Positions 8,228-18,348 of a stretch of DNA of 64,000 nucleotides are shown one piece after another. The stretch covers positions 186,001-250,000 of the forward strand of contig CANLWK010000001.1 in NCBI GenBank assembly GCA_947494805.1. Direction: 5' to 3'. Within the stretch, counting starts at the first letter, position 1. Each line of letters begins with the position of its first letter. Made by a program: the position numbers and the translations under genes. This stretch comes from an uncultured Croceitalea sp. Lineage in GTDB: Bacteria > Bacteroidota > Bacteroidia > Flavobacteriales > Flavobacteriaceae. The notes beneath the pieces are model-generated. The model was not told where the DNA came from and did no database searches. It was given only the letters and a program-made list of their open reading frames with translations.

Positions 8228-9418
8228 ATGGGAAAGATACGATTAAGCAAAATGAAACCTAATGACGCCATATACAATTTGAGGTTTGGAAGGTTATGCT
8301 TGGCATCGCTTTTGTTTTCGGCCAGTTACAATATGTTGATTCCTGAATTGCCGAGTTATCTATCAAGTCTGGGAGGTTCAGAATTCATTGGGTTAATCAT
8401 TGCATTGTTTACCCTAACAGCAGGCCTGTCAAGACCCTTTAGCGGATTTTTGACCGATCAAATTGGCCGAAAACCCATTATGGTATTCGGAGCTTTGATT
8501 TGTATAATCAGCGGATTTCTATACCCTATCTTGGGCACTGTCGCCGGTTTCTTGTTTTTGAGATTGCTTCACGGATTCTCTACAGGTTTTACACCTACGG
8601 CAGTAGCGGCTTATGTGGCTGACATTGTTCCAAAAACCCGATGGGGCGAGGCCTTCGGAATCCAAGGGCTATTTTTCACCAGTGGACTTGCGCTTGGGCC
8701 CGCAATCGGAAGTTCTATAAAACTGTTCTACTCTTACCAAGTCTTGTTTGTTTGTTCATCACTTATGGCCCTATTGTCCTTGGTGTTGATTTACCGGTTG
8801 CAAGAAACCTTAAAAAAGACGCATTCATTTAAATGGAGCATGCTGATGATTTCAAAAAATGACATCATCTCAAAAGCGGTTTTGACACCGGCGCTCATTA
8901 CATTTTTGACCTATTTTTCTTTTGGAATGATACTGACCTTAATACCCGATTGGAGCGATTATCTAGGGTTAAAGAATAAAGGCACTTTTTTTATGGTATT
9001 TACGATTGCCTCATTGGCCATTCGCTTTTTATCAGGAAAAGTTTCAGATAAGGTAGGGCGGAGAAAAGTATGTATTGCGGGTCTTTTGGTGTTGACCATC
9101 TCACTTGTGATGATGGGGTTCTTTGGCACTTGGCACGGCCTTTTGATTGCAGCGGCTTTCTATGGTCTTTCTATGGGAATATTATCCCCTGCCTTAAATG
9201 CTTGGACGACTGACTTGAGTCCGGTCAATGGCAGGGGAAAAGGTATTTCAACCATGTTTATTGCTTTGGAAGCGGGCATTGGTTTGGGGGCATTGCTATC
9301 AGGGCTTTATTATCGAGATGTCTATCAAAACATTCCGCTTACCATGTTTGCCTGTGCCATTTTAGGTGTCATTGGTTTATTTTTCTTGCTCCTTGTCAGA
9401 CGAACCCCCAGGGTTTAG
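8228..9418 (+). CDS. Major facilitator superfamily transporter
   Basis: Inner-membrane secondary transporter of 396 residues with about twelve hydrophobic helices. The loop between helices 2 and 3 carries GFLTDQIGRKPIM (about 76-88), the MFS motif A, and its second-half repeat SGKVSDKVGRRKV (about 277-290) is also present. The sequence resembles drug/sugar efflux-type members; substrate cannot be told. ATG at 8228; an in-frame ATG eight codons later is possible. Divergent from the Crp-type regulator. The stop shares four bases with the convergent dehydrogenase. Confidence 0.85.
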   Translation: MGKIRLSKMKPNDAIYNLRFGRLCLASLLFSASYNMLIPELPSYLSSLGGSEFIGLIIALFTLTAGLSRPFSGFLTDQIGRKPIMVFGALICIISGFLYPILGTVAGFLFLRLLHGFSTGFTPTAVAAYVADIVPKTRWGEAFGIQGLFFTSGLALGPAIGSSIKLFYSYQVLFVCSSLMALLSLVLIYRLQETLKKTHSFKWSMLMISKNDIISKAVLTPALITFLTYFSFGMILTLIPDWSDYLGLKNKGTFFMVFTIASLAIRFLSGKVSDKVGRRKVCIAGLLVLTISLVMMGFFGTWHGLLIAAAFYGLSMGILSPALNAWTTDLSPVNGRGKGISTMFIALEAGIGLGALLSGLYYRDVYQNIPLTMFACAILGVIGLFFLLLVRRTPRV

Positions 9419-10269
9419 TGCATGCCGTTTCCAAAAGCGGTGTTTTCGGCCATTTCACGCCAAACCTCTAAATCATGCAATAGTTGTTCGCCATGGGCTT
9501 TTATGGCATCAACAGCATCTTTACCCAATTGAAGCCTAAGTGGAGTATTTTCAGAAAGTAGCGCGCTTTCGATGACTTCGGCAGCTTTTTTTGGGTCGCC
9601 ATCCTGTGTATGGTGCATACCCTTTGCGAAGTCACGCGTACCTCCTACAATTTCGTGATATGCATCAATTTTGGGCATGTGCTTAAGGGCGCTTCCTGCA
9701 AATTCTGTTCTGAATGCCCCCGGTTCAACAATCATGGTTTTTATACCGAAAGGAGCTACTTCTTGCGCCAAGGCTTCTGAGGCACCCTCGAGGGCAAATT
9801 TTGAAGCTGAATAAGCACTGAAACCGCCAAAAGACATATTACCACCCATGCTACTTATGTTCACAATGGCGCCACTATTGGCTTCACGCATATGTGGCAA
9901 TGCCTCTTGGGTCACCGCCATTGCTCCAAAAAAATTGGTCTCTATTTGCTTTCGTAGTTCTTCTTCAGGGGTTTCTTCCAAGGCACCTACAATTCCGTAT
10001 CCTGCACTGTTAATAAGCACATCAATTTTTCCCCAATGGGCCATGGCTTTTTTGATGCCAGCTTGCACTTCCTCTCTATTGGTAACATCCATCTGAATTG
10101 GCAAGACCCGTTTAGGTGACGTAGCGCCAATCTCTTTCAACTTTTCTCCTCTTCTTGCTGTTGCAACGACCTTATATCCTTTTGAAAGTGCGTGTTCTGC
10201 TAGCGCTTTTCCAAATCCTGAAGAAGCTCCTGTAATGAACCAAACGGCGTTATTGTCAAATGTTTTCAT
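9415..10269 (-). CDS. Short-chain dehydrogenase/reductase
   Basis: NAD(P)-dependent oxidoreductase of 284 residues, cytoplasmic. Visible classical SDR features: cofactor-binding TGASSGFG (about 14-21), NSAG (about 87-90), catalytic Ser in NISSMGG and YSASK (about 154-158). The pattern GFGKALAEHAL and the ATARR segment fit the classical oxidoreductase group often annotated as oxidoreductase of unknown substrate. It is four bases behind an alpha/beta hydrolase gene, and an AraC regulator lies upstream on the same strand, so the three probably form one inducible unit. Confidence 0.85.
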   Translation of the reverse strand: MKTFDNNAVWFITGASSGFGKALAEHALSKGYKVVATARRGEKLKEIGATSPKRVLPIQMDVTNREEVQAGIKKAMAHWGKIDVLINSAGYGIVGALEETPEEELRKQIETNFFGAMAVTQEALPHMREANSGAIVNISSMGGNMSFGGFSAYSASKFALEGASEALAQEVAPFGIKTMIVEPGAFRTEFAGSALKHMPKIDAYHEIVGGTRDFAKGMHHTQDGDPKKAAEVIESALLSENTPLRLQLGKDAVDAIKAHGEQLLHDLEVWREMAENTAFGNGMH

Positions 10270-10273
10270 GCTT

Positions 10274-11158
10274 TTATTTTAAATGGTTATCAAAGAATAG
10301 TGCTGTTCTCTTTATGGCCTCGTCCACTTTGCTTTTTTGGTCGTAAAAATCAAAATGGTCACCCTCTAACCATGCGAGTTCTTTTTCTCCTTTCAAATTG
10401 TTGTAAAAATCTTTTGCATTCTGAGGAAGGGCACTATTATCAGAATGCACGATTAAGGTTGGGGTATCAATGTTTTTTGCCTTGGTCGTGGGATCAAAAC
10501 CCAACCAAGTTGGCCAGCTCATCACAGCAAACTCATTTTTCCATGTTTTGACTCCTCCCCCTCTAGTATTATCCATGTAGTACTCCATAGGGCCAAAGTG
10601 TGACGCCGTTTTATCAATATTACTATACGCCGAAATGATTTTGTTCTCACTCGTATTGGCGTAAACTTCCCTTGCTTTTTCGCCCATGGCCTTCAACTCG
10701 GTCACTCTTTCTTTGCTGCCATACAAAAGAGGCAATACTTCTTTATTAGGCAGCCATGCGGCCACTGTGGCCATCGCCTTTAACCTTTTGTCATCAGCAG
10801 CTAAATAGGCCATATTACCACCAGAAGTACAGATGCCAAGCGCACCAATACTTTCAATGTAGTTTTGGTTTTCAAGAAATGTGATTGCCGCTTTAAGGTC
10901 ATTTAGTTTTTGAGCGGGATCTTCAAACTGTCTTGGCAACCCTTCGCTTTCACCATAATTCGCATAGTCAAAAGCCAAGGCTATAAAGCCCTTTTTGGCC
11001 AACCCTTTTGCGTAAATGGCAGACATTTGTTCTTTTACCGAAGTCAAAGAACCAGCTACGATTACCGCTTGGTACGCTTTACCAAGTTCAAAATCGGTAG
11101 GTAAATAAAGATTGCCGGCTAACGTTAATTCCCCTGATTTAAATGTTATCTTTTTCAT
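10274..11158 (-). CDS. YcjY-like alpha/beta hydrolase with Cys at the nucleophile position
   Basis: Cytoplasmic alpha/beta-fold hydrolase of 294 residues related to the dienelactone hydrolase/YcjY group. The nucleophile elbow reads GICTSGG (108-114): the expected Ser position holds Cys110, as in dienelactone-hydrolase-like enzymes, while Ser112 follows two residues later. The acid (SDNS, about 248) and His (EGDHFDFY, about 271) are recognisable. The substrate is unknown. It precedes an SDR gene by four bases and follows an AraC-family regulator by 120 bases. Confidence 0.8.
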   Translation of the reverse strand: MKKITFKSGELTLAGNLYLPTDFELGKAYQAVIVAGSLTSVKEQMSAIYAKGLAKKGFIALAFDYANYGESEGLPRQFEDPAQKLNDLKAAITFLENQNYIESIGALGICTSGGNMAYLAADDKRLKAMATVAAWLPNKEVLPLLYGSKERVTELKAMGEKAREVYANTSENKIISAYSNIDKTASHFGPMEYYMDNTRGGGVKTWKNEFAVMSWPTWLGFDPTTKAKNIDTPTLIVHSDNSALPQNAKDFYNNLKGEKELAWLEGDHFDFYDQKSKVDEAIKRTALFFDNHLK

Positions 11159-11278
11159 TGTTCTAGATTAAAGTTGAACTTCATTTTTTTAGTACACCAC
11201 AAATCTAGAGCGGGTTCATGACCAATGGCCTACACATTTCAAAGCATGAAATACAGAATTCAAAGTAATGGGTTCTTT

Positions 11279-12187
11279 TTAGGCGTTTCGGTACTCGTTT
11301 GGTGTTGATCCGGTTTGCTTTTTAAAGAAATTGGTGAAGTGGTTGGGATAGTTATAGTAGAGGTCAAAGGCGATTTCCTTTACTGGAAGTCGCGTGTTTT
11401 TTAATCTTGACTTTGCCATGGTCAACACATGTTTTTGAATCAATTCTGAAGCAGGGGTGTCCGTAATCCGTTTTATAACCGCATTCAGGTGGTTCGGATG
11501 TAAATGCATTCGTTCTGCATAAAACTGCACTTGGTGGGGACTTTCATTTTCGTAACGCATGTTGGGTAGAAAACTTTCTTCTATCAAGGTTTTGAACCGA
11601 CCCACCAATCGAATGTCGTTATTTCGCTCTTTTTTTACAATGACCAAGTCTTTTGCTTGGGTTTCGTACAAACGCGCTACTTTCAACAACAATACATCTA
11701 CATAAGATTGAATGACCTCACGATTGGTTTTGTGGTCATTTACGTGTTCTTGCCATATATCGGTAAAGATACGTTCTAACAGTACCAAATCGTTTTTGGT
11801 GACCGCAAGGGGAATGGTGTGGTCTGAAAGCAAAAAAGGAAATCGTTCCGTCAAGCGGTACTTGTGGTGAGGCTTGCGGTAAAAGTCTTCTGAAAAAATA
11901 ATATAGATACCATTCCAGTCGGGAGCGATGTCCCATTGCAGAATTTGATATGGAGAATTGAAGAACAAGGTAGCTTCCATGGCTTGGGTAGAATGATTTC
12001 CCGTTTTCGCATAACCCTGGCCTGATAGTTTCAAGGCAATAGCATAGAACTCATGCTTGAATGGCGGCATCTGTTGTTTGACCGTTTTCATATTATCGGC
12101 AAACGAACGCACATCAAAATCTGCCCACTTTGGTGGTGCTATATTGATACCCTTACAGTAATCTGCCAATGAAGAAAAGTGCTCCAT
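11279..12187 (-). CDS. AraC-family transcriptional regulator
   Basis: A 302-residue regulator. The C-terminal about 100 residues hold the double helix-turn-helix, with the second signature covering DLYYNYPNHFTNFFKKQTGSTPNEYR. The N-terminal half is a cupin-like ligand domain without a clear family match. It sits upstream of the hydrolase and dehydrogenase genes on the same strand and is the likely activator of that pair (inference). The start ATG is 24 bases behind the preceding small gene, so it may also be read through from the unit above. Confidence 0.85.
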   Translation of the reverse strand: MEHFSSLADYCKGINIAPPKWADFDVRSFADNMKTVKQQMPPFKHEFYAIALKLSGQGYAKTGNHSTQAMEATLFFNSPYQILQWDIAPDWNGIYIIFSEDFYRKPHHKYRLTERFPFLLSDHTIPLAVTKNDLVLLERIFTDIWQEHVNDHKTNREVIQSYVDVLLLKVARLYETQAKDLVIVKKERNNDIRLVGRFKTLIEESFLPNMRYENESPHQVQFYAERMHLHPNHLNAVIKRITDTPASELIQKHVLTMAKSRLKNTRLPVKEIAFDLYYNYPNHFTNFFKKQTGSTPNEYRNA

Positions 12188-12211
12188 AAGAGTACGGCGT
12201 TTTTTACGGTT

Positions 12212-12688
12212 TTATTGTTTTAGTTCATCAATAAGCATCCCATAATCATATTGCAGGTCTTCATGCAGCAAATCAATTTTTTTATGGATGAAGGTCACTT
12301 GTCGTTCATAAAGATTGGTCAATGTGGTATTGTTTCGAATTGAGGGTCTGAAAGCTTTTAGTTTTTGGCAGAAATAAAGCAATAGTTCTACTTCAGTGGC
12401 TTTATCACCTGAGTAACGGATGTACTTTTTTAGGTTTCGAAGTATTTTACGAACGCTTTTTTTTACGTAAAAAAAGCTGTTGGTATTAATCTGCTCGAAC
12501 CAATCATCAACTTCGGCTTTGACGGTTTCAATGTATCCTTCTTCATTGTCTGCCTCAAAAAGCAGATAGGTAAGCAATTCTTTATTTTCTTTTTTGAATT
12601 TTGACAAACGTAGGCAAAGCTGCAACAGCTCTTCAGGGTTACGGTGCTGCAGTTCTTTTTTAAGTTGCGAAACGGTTGCGGCTTTCAT
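12212..12688 (-). CDS. Conserved hypothetical helical protein
   Basis: A 158-residue protein that I do not recognise as any functional family. It is almost entirely predicted helical, rich in Lys, Leu and Glu, with no signal peptide or membrane segment, so probably a cytoplasmic bundle of helices. It lies nine bases after the CCC1/VIT1 gene and 24 bases before the AraC gene, all on the minus strand. Co-transcription with the metal transporter is likely; no further functional clue is visible. Confidence 0.65.
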   Translation of the reverse strand: MKAATVSQLKKELQHRNPEELLQLCLRLSKFKKENKELLTYLLFEADNEEGYIETVKAEVDDWFEQINTNSFFYVKKSVRKILRNLKKYIRYSGDKATEVELLLYFCQKLKAFRPSIRNNTTLTNLYERQVTFIHKKIDLLHEDLQYDYGMLIDELKQ

Positions 12689-12697
12689 GCGATGCTT

Positions 12698-13438
12698 TTA
12701 TCTCGTAATAAGTTGTTCTAAAAAGTCTCCGACAAAGTAAGAGACCACTGCTGCAATTCCCCCTAAAACCAGTGTTTCAAGAATTCCCTTTAAGGCCGAG
12801 GTTTGGTTAACGTATGTTTTTAACCATCCTATCACCAAAAAACCTAGCGCGGTCAAAACAGAGGTAATCACAAAAAGATTGTATGATATCGGTGCGAAGT
12901 AGTCAATTACATAGGTGACCAAAGGAATCAACCCAATCAGAATAAATGAAATGTAGGTAGTGGCACCGATCCAAAATGGGGAACGGTCTTCTTTTATCAT
13001 TTGTAGTTCTTCTTTCATCATGGTATTTACCCAAACTTCTTTGTCATTTGTAATTACCTCAACAACCTTGTTCAACAATTCACCTTCAAAACCTTTTGCG
13101 GCGTAAATATCGCGAATCTCTTGTTTTTCGGTGTCAGGCAGGTTATCGATTTCCCAATACTCTACTTTTTTGTGTTTATTGTAGTTGTCTTGTTCAGACT
13201 TTGTTGAAAGATAGGCCCCAACCGACATGGCAAACCCATCTGCCAATAGATTGGCAAACCCTAGAATAAGAATGATGGCACTATCCAATCCCGCACCAAC
13301 AGAACCGGCCACCACGGCAAATGTGGTCACACACCCGTCTATGCCGCCATAGACGAACTCACCAAGGTATTTTTCAAAACGTTTAAAAAGTCCTGATTTT
13401 TGATGTATGCTATTTTCGCCTTGAAGTGGTGTTGTCAT
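12698..13438 (-). CDS. VIT1/CCC1-family Fe/Mn transporter
   Basis: Membrane transporter of the vacuolar-iron-transporter family, which moves Fe(II) or Mn(II) out of the cytoplasm. The 246-residue protein shows the first-helix signature [20 protein letters not shown] (start near residue 28) and the second-helix [17 protein letters not shown] motif, a long charged cytoplasmic metal-binding stretch (about 90-150) and three C-terminal helices. ATG at 13438 is chosen; upstream in-frame extension would overlap the neighbouring dehydrogenase. Ten bases behind that gene, so co-transcribed. A role in metal storage or detoxification is expected. Confidence 0.85.
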   Translation of the reverse strand: MTTPLQGENSIHQKSGLFKRFEKYLGEFVYGGIDGCVTTFAVVAGSVGAGLDSAIILILGFANLLADGFAMSVGAYLSTKSEQDNYNKHKKVEYWEIDNLPDTEKQEIRDIYAAKGFEGELLNKVVEVITNDKEVWVNTMMKEELQMIKEDRSPFWIGATTYISFILIGLIPLVTYVIDYFAPISYNLFVITSVLTALGFLVIGWLKTYVNQTSALKGILETLVLGGIAAVVSYFVGDFLEQLITR

Positions 13439-13448
13439 ACTACATTTT

Positions 13449-14204
13449 CTATCTAAGGTACGAAGCCCCGTTGACATCAATGATGGTTCCAGAGGTATAT
13501 TCGGCGCCATCTGATGCCAAGAATAAGACAGCATGTGCTACTTCTTTTGGTTGGGCCATACGTTTGAAAGGAGATTCCCGCAAAAGATTATCACGCTCAA
13601 TGGGTGTCAACGTGGCCGCTGCCATTTCGGTCTCTGTGAAACCTGGCGCAACTACGCCAATATAAATATGATGGGGAGCCAATGCTTTTGCCAAAGATTG
13701 GCTCATGGCATTCAATGCTGCCTTACTTGCGCCATAAGCCGGTTTGGTGGGCTCACCCCGAAAAGCACCTCGTGATGAAATGTTTACAATACGACCGCCA
13801 CCGGTTTGCATCATAGCTTTTGCCCCCCAATAGCAAAGATTTGAAACTGCAAAAAGATTGGTTTTAAAGGTATCTTGCCATGCTTGCGACCAATGTTCAA
13901 AATCTACTTCATCAATTTTATGAAAAATAGAGATGCCTGCATTGTTTACCAATATGTCCAACTGGCCATAATGGGCAATAAACGCTTCGATTAATCTTTT
14001 GGGTCCGGCCTCTTCCGAAATGTCTTGCTGAAAGAGCTGGTGTCCATTACCCATAAGTTCGGCCAAGGTTTTTTCTGCTGCTTCGGTATTGCTTCTGTAG
14101 TTGATGCCCACGTTGGCACCCTTTTCAGAAAAGGCCTGCGCCGTTGCTTTTCCGATACCTCTAGAGGCACCTGTGACCAAAACGTTCTTGTTGTTAAAGT
14201 TCAA
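13449..14204 (-). CDS. Short-chain dehydrogenase/reductase (FabG-like)
   Basis: A 251-residue NAD(P)H-dependent oxidoreductase. Motifs: [12 protein letters not shown] (about 9-20), NNAG (about 87-90), NISS (about 142-145) and YGASKAAL (about 157-164), all classical FabG-type. The C-terminus ends with the typical [13 protein letters not shown]. It could be a 3-oxoacyl-ACP reductase or a dehydrogenase of unrelated substrate; no acyl-carrier gene is nearby to decide. It lies 20 bases behind the tricorn-type protease and 10 bases before the VIT1/CCC1 gene. Confidence 0.85.
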   Translation of the reverse strand: MNFNNKNVLVTGASRGIGKATAQAFSEKGANVGINYRSNTEAAEKTLAELMGNGHQLFQQDISEEAGPKRLIEAFIAHYGQLDILVNNAGISIFHKIDEVDFEHWSQAWQDTFKTNLFAVSNLCYWGAKAMMQTGGGRIVNISSRGAFRGEPTKPAYGASKAALNAMSQSLAKALAPHHIYIGVVAPGFTETEMAAATLTPIERDNLLRESPFKRMAQPKEVAHAVLFLASDGAEYTSGTIIDVNGASYLR

Positions 14205-14224
14205 TTGTTCAGTGCTTTGAAGTT

Positions 14225-17200
14225 TTAGTCTTTTGTTTTCTTTGGATATGCTGGTGTAGCCATTTCCTTAGGTGGATTTTCTTCTAGTTGCTTTAAAACA
14301 ATTTCAATGGCCTTTTCTAACTGGGGGTCGTGTCCGTCAACGACCATCTCTGGCCATTGTTCTATTTCTACATCAGGTGCAACCCCTTCATTTTCAATTC
14401 GAAATCCTTCTTCATTGTAAAATGCAACATTAGGCGCAGTGACCACGCCTCCATCAATAAATTCGGGATACCCCAGCACCCCAACAAGGCCGCCCCAAGT
14501 GCGTTTACCTACCAAAGTGCCTAGTTCAAATTTTCTGAACATCCAGGGCAAGTAATCTCCTCCTGAACCTGCTGTCTCATCAATGAGCATCACTTTTGGT
14601 CCTTGAATCGAAGCGCTTGGAGATTTAAGGTCTTTGCCATACCTGAAATTCCAATATGCCTGTAGCGGTCTTTTTAAAATATCAATATAATAGTCGGCCA
14701 ATTGCCCACCGCCATTGAATCGTTCGTCAATAATAATGGCCTTTTTGTTTGCCTGTGGATAGAAATAACGTTTAAAGTACTCAAAGCCTGCATTCGCGGT
14801 ATTGGGTACGTAAACATAGGCGACATCACCATTGGTGGCTTCATGTACTTTTTTCATATTGCCCTCGACCCAATCACGGTTTCTAATGGCCCATTCTGTT
14901 GCCAAGGGGGTAACCTGATAAATTCTGCTATTGGTTCCATCTGCATTGGCACTGACCTTTAGTTCTACCAGAGTATTGGCCGTATTTTCAAAAAAACGGT
15001 ACAGGTTATCAGAGCTGGAAACATTCTTGCCATTGACGGAAATAATATAATCTCCTTCTGACACTTGCACGCCAGGTTCGGTGAGTGGCGACCTTAGGCT
15101 TGGAGTGTAATTAAGACCGCCATATATTTTAGTGATTTGATACCGGTTGCGAACAGGTTTGTAATCGGCCCCCAACAGACCTCCTGAAATACGTTTTGTA
15201 TTGTGCAACTCGTCGCCATCACTGCCAAAACGGTGATGTCCTACCGCCAACTCACTAAACATCCATTGCATGACACGGTACAGGTCATCTTTACAAGAAG
15301 CGTGAGCCACAAAGGGCTCATACTTTGTTTTCATGGCGTTCCAATCGACCCCGTGCATTCCAGGGTCGTAAAAATAATCTCGGTTCACTCGCCAAGCTTC
15401 GTTAAATATGTTTTTCCACTCATCTTTAGGGTTGATTTTTACCGAAATGCCGTTTAAGTTGAGTGGGGCATCTTCAGATTTTTTTCCGATATCAGAAACG
15501 AACCACGAGCCTTTGGACTGGTATAACATTTTTTTGCCGTCACCAGTGACCTTATACTGGTCAATGGCCAATAGCTCTTCTTCTTCTCTATCTTTAAAGC
15601 TGAATTTGTAAAGGTGGGAACCGGAGTCGTTGAAAGATGAAGACAGGTAGTAGAGCTCACCCTCGTTTACTGAGTTTAAATCGTCAAAAAGACCTGCCTT
15701 AACAGGCAGGGCTACCATTCTATTATGGATGCCTTTCCAATCGATACGCAAAGATTGTGGAGCATTTTTTTCCTTTTCTGAGGAGGGCTCTATGTCTTTG
15801 GCACCCATCTCCAAATCATTTTCTCTCTTTAGCGGAGAATCAACATTGTTTTGTAGGGTTATGGCATAAATGGAATTGGTCAGTTGCTTGTCTTGATTAG
15901 ACTGGTCAAACCAGTTGACCACAGGTCCTGCATCTGTAGATGCCAGCAGATAAAGGTACTTGCCACTGGGATCAAAAACCGGACTTGTAACATTGGACAG
16001 CCCATCGGTCAGCTGATAGGATTTATTTTCAGAGAGCGAATATAAAAACGCCTTTTCAAAATTGGTGTCTATAATTTTGGTGTAGGCGATCCAATTGGAA
16101 TCAAAAGACCAATCGCTGAACAGATCTCGAATATCACCGGGTACGAACATTGTATCCTGGTCTATTTTTGTTGTTTTTGAGGTTTCGATGTGCGTAACGT
16201 ACAGATTACGGCCGTTGTCAACATAGCTTACTTTTTTGCTATCTGGGGACCAATGAATGTTGGCATAAAAACCTGTACCCTGTAAAGGTATTTTTTTGGT
16301 GGTGCCGGCATTCACATTTTGAATATGCATCTGATACTCTTCAGAAGCATCTGAAAAATAAGCTATGTGCTTACCATCTGGAGACCACGATGGGAATTTT
16401 TCATGTACCCCGGTAGTCTCAGTAATATTGTTTTGGTCTCCTTTTTTTGCCGGGATGGTAATGATATCTCCTCTAAAGTCAAGTGCTACACGAACACCCG
16501 ATGGTGACGGATTTGCAAATCTGGCATAGCGCTCACCGGAAACAAAGCGCTCGCGATGCTCTAACAGATCGGTGGTTATGTACAGGGTAAGTTTTTTGTC
16601 AATGCTGTTGATGATATCAAATATATGCAGTGTGCCCGCATGCTCATAAATAATGGCACTGCCATGTACTTTTGGATTTATAACCGGGAAATCGGTATAA
16701 TTGGTCAGTTTTTCTACAACCTTGCTACTGGTGTTGTAGCTGTAGAGATTGAATTCGCCATCACGATCACTCCTAAAATAAACCATATCGTTATGCCATT
16801 GGGGCTGTGTATCGTTACTGCCTCCCGCAGGTTTTGGTATCTCGGCAACCTTGTGGTCGGTGGCGTTATAAATCCAAATACGTGATGTACGACCGCCGCG
16901 ATAGTGTTTCCATTGTCCAAAGGCATCAAAAAGTGTGGTATAAGCCAGTTGCTTGCCATCATTGGCATAAGTTGCCCAAAAAGCATTAGGAACATCTAGC
17001 TGAGTTGTTGTGCCGCCTTCAATAGGTACTGTAAACAGTTGAAAATGCCTATTGGTATGGGAGTTTCTTCTTGAGGCAAAAAGTACATTTTTACCGTCTG
17101 GTGTGAAATCACGAACCAAATCTCGGTAAGGATGCCATGTCAAGCGCTTTGGAATACCGCCTGTCGTAGGTACTATGAAAACATCTGAATTACCATCATA

Positions 17201-17479
17201 TTCTGCGTTAAAGGCAATCATGCTGCCATCAGGAGAAAATATGGGGTTTGACTCAACACCGCCATCAATGGTCAATCGCTTTGGATTGGAGCCGTCGCGA
17301 TTGGCAATCCATAAGTCTTGCCCATAAATAAAAGCAATATGCGTATCGCTCAAGGCAGGTTGCTGCATCAGTTTGGTTTCTTTTTGGCTTAGACCTATAG
17401 CGCTGTAAAACACCAAAATAGTAGAGATGACGGCGGTTTTGGTAAAAATCGATTTCATACGTTCAGTTATTTGTTGCAT
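14225..17479 (-). CDS. Tricorn-type S41 protease with WD40-like propeller
   Basis: A large (1084-residue) exported peptidase. After a signal peptide (about 1-30) come PD40/TolB-like propeller repeats (SNPIFSPDGSMIAFNAE and similar, about 40-540), a linker, a core domain, a PDZ domain (VQVSEGDYIISVNGKN region, about 800-870) and the S41 catalytic domain with Ser in ETAGSGGDY near residue 985, and a charge-relay Glu/Asp pair downstream. The family degrades short peptides after other proteases. An alternative ATG seven codons in (17458) is possible. Probable first gene of a long minus-strand unit. Confidence 0.88.
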   Translation of the reverse strand: MQQITERMKSIFTKTAVISTILVFYSAIGLSQKETKLMQQPALSDTHIAFIYGQDLWIANRDGSNPKRLTIDGGVESNPIFSPDGSMIAFNAEYDGNSDVFIVPTTGGIPKRLTWHPYRDLVRDFTPDGKNVLFASRRNSHTNRHFQLFTVPIEGGTTTQLDVPNAFWATYANDGKQLAYTTLFDAFGQWKHYRGGRTSRIWIYNATDHKVAEIPKPAGGSNDTQPQWHNDMVYFRSDRDGEFNLYSYNTSSKVVEKLTNYTDFPVINPKVHGSAIIYEHAGTLHIFDIINSIDKKLTLYITTDLLEHRERFVSGERYARFANPSPSGVRVALDFRGDIITIPAKKGDQNNITETTGVHEKFPSWSPDGKHIAYFSDASEEYQMHIQNVNAGTTKKIPLQGTGFYANIHWSPDSKKVSYVDNGRNLYVTHIETSKTTKIDQDTMFVPGDIRDLFSDWSFDSNWIAYTKIIDTNFEKAFLYSLSENKSYQLTDGLSNVTSPVFDPSGKYLYLLASTDAGPVVNWFDQSNQDKQLTNSIYAITLQNNVDSPLKRENDLEMGAKDIEPSSEKEKNAPQSLRIDWKGIHNRMVALPVKAGLFDDLNSVNEGELYYLSSSFNDSGSHLYKFSFKDREEEELLAIDQYKVTGDGKKMLYQSKGSWFVSDIGKKSEDAPLNLNGISVKINPKDEWKNIFNEAWRVNRDYFYDPGMHGVDWNAMKTKYEPFVAHASCKDDLYRVMQWMFSELAVGHHRFGSDGDELHNTKRISGGLLGADYKPVRNRYQITKIYGGLNYTPSLRSPLTEPGVQVSEGDYIISVNGKNVSSSDNLYRFFENTANTLVELKVSANADGTNSRIYQVTPLATEWAIRNRDWVEGNMKKVHEATNGDVAYVYVPNTANAGFEYFKRYFYPQANKKAIIIDERFNGGGQLADYYIDILKRPLQAYWNFRYGKDLKSPSASIQGPKVMLIDETAGSGGDYLPWMFRKFELGTLVGKRTWGGLVGVLGYPEFIDGGVVTAPNVAFYNEEGFRIENEGVAPDVEIEQWPEMVVDGHDPQLEKAIEIVLKQLEENPPKEMATPAYPKKTKD

Positions 17480-17586
17480 AGTGAAGTTACGTGTTTGCGA
17501 TCAGTTCTGGATAAAATTGGGCAATACTTACCATTTGATTGTTGATGATGAAGGAAATAAGGCTGTAAATGTTCATTGGAACTTGA

Positions 17587-18348
17587 TTATTCTTTATTTT
17601 TTTTGGAATCGTTCAATAGTCGCAAAATGCTATCATTTGCTGTTTTGGCCCGATTTAGAGCTTCTAACTGATTACGTATGAGCCATTGCATACTTTCAAA
17701 GGTGGCATAGGTTTCTTTGTTATAAAACAGATCAATAAATTCTTCGTTTGAGGGCTTATAACTTTCAGGATAGTCGCCCAATTCGGTTATAAGCGTTTTG
17801 GCGGTTCCCAGTTTTTTTCTAAGCTCCCAAACACTGCCCAAATAAACAATGTCACCTGAAATGTTTTGATGTAGTTTGAACCAATCATAGCTGTCTTTGA
17901 ACTGTATGTATTGATCTAAAAGCAAATTGTTTTCAAGTAGCACCACATTACCTGTTGAAAGCGAAGTTTCATAGGTAGAAAGTGCGGGCCTAAAATTGGC
18001 TACCTGAAAAATGGCAGCTCCATACACCTGAATCGAATCAATGCCGATGCTTTGGTCCTCATTGTTGAGTATGTTTAAAAGTAAAGACAGCTTTTGGTCA
18101 ATCTCCTTGGCCATAGCAATGCTAAACGCTAGCCGGTCATTGGTCGTATGGGCATCTGAAAGAAGCGCGTTTACCAGAACGTTCTTTTGATTCAGAAGTT
18201 TTTGTTGTTCGCTCCAATTATTGATTTGAAGGGCTATCAATATCCCAATAACGACCAATATGATTTCACCAATGGCATATTTGAGATAGGTGCTTGTTTT
18301 TCCTTGTGAAAGCAAATTATGACGGATTTTTCGAAAGAACTTGATCAT
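17587..18348 (-). CDS. DUF6090-family membrane protein (copy 3 of 3)
   Basis: A 253-residue protein of the DUF6090 type. The conserved N-terminal region (about 1-45) is a positively charged FFRKIR start followed by one hydrophobic helix, IGEIILVVIGILIALQINNW, and the remaining 200 residues are mainly helical and coiled-coil-like, probably periplasmic. Function unknown. Overlaps the previous paralogue by four bases. It is last of three consecutive family members, so the trio was produced by local duplication and presumably forms one mRNA. Confidence 0.8.
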   Translation of the reverse strand: MIKFFRKIRHNLLSQGKTSTYLKYAIGEIILVVIGILIALQINNWSEQQKLLNQKNVLVNALLSDAHTTNDRLAFSIAMAKEIDQKLSLLLNILNNEDQSIGIDSIQVYGAAIFQVANFRPALSTYETSLSTGNVVLLENNLLLDQYIQFKDSYDWFKLHQNISGDIVYLGSVWELRKKLGTAKTLITELGDYPESYKPSNEEFIDLFYNKETYATFESMQWLIRNQLEALNRAKTANDSILRLLNDSKKNKE

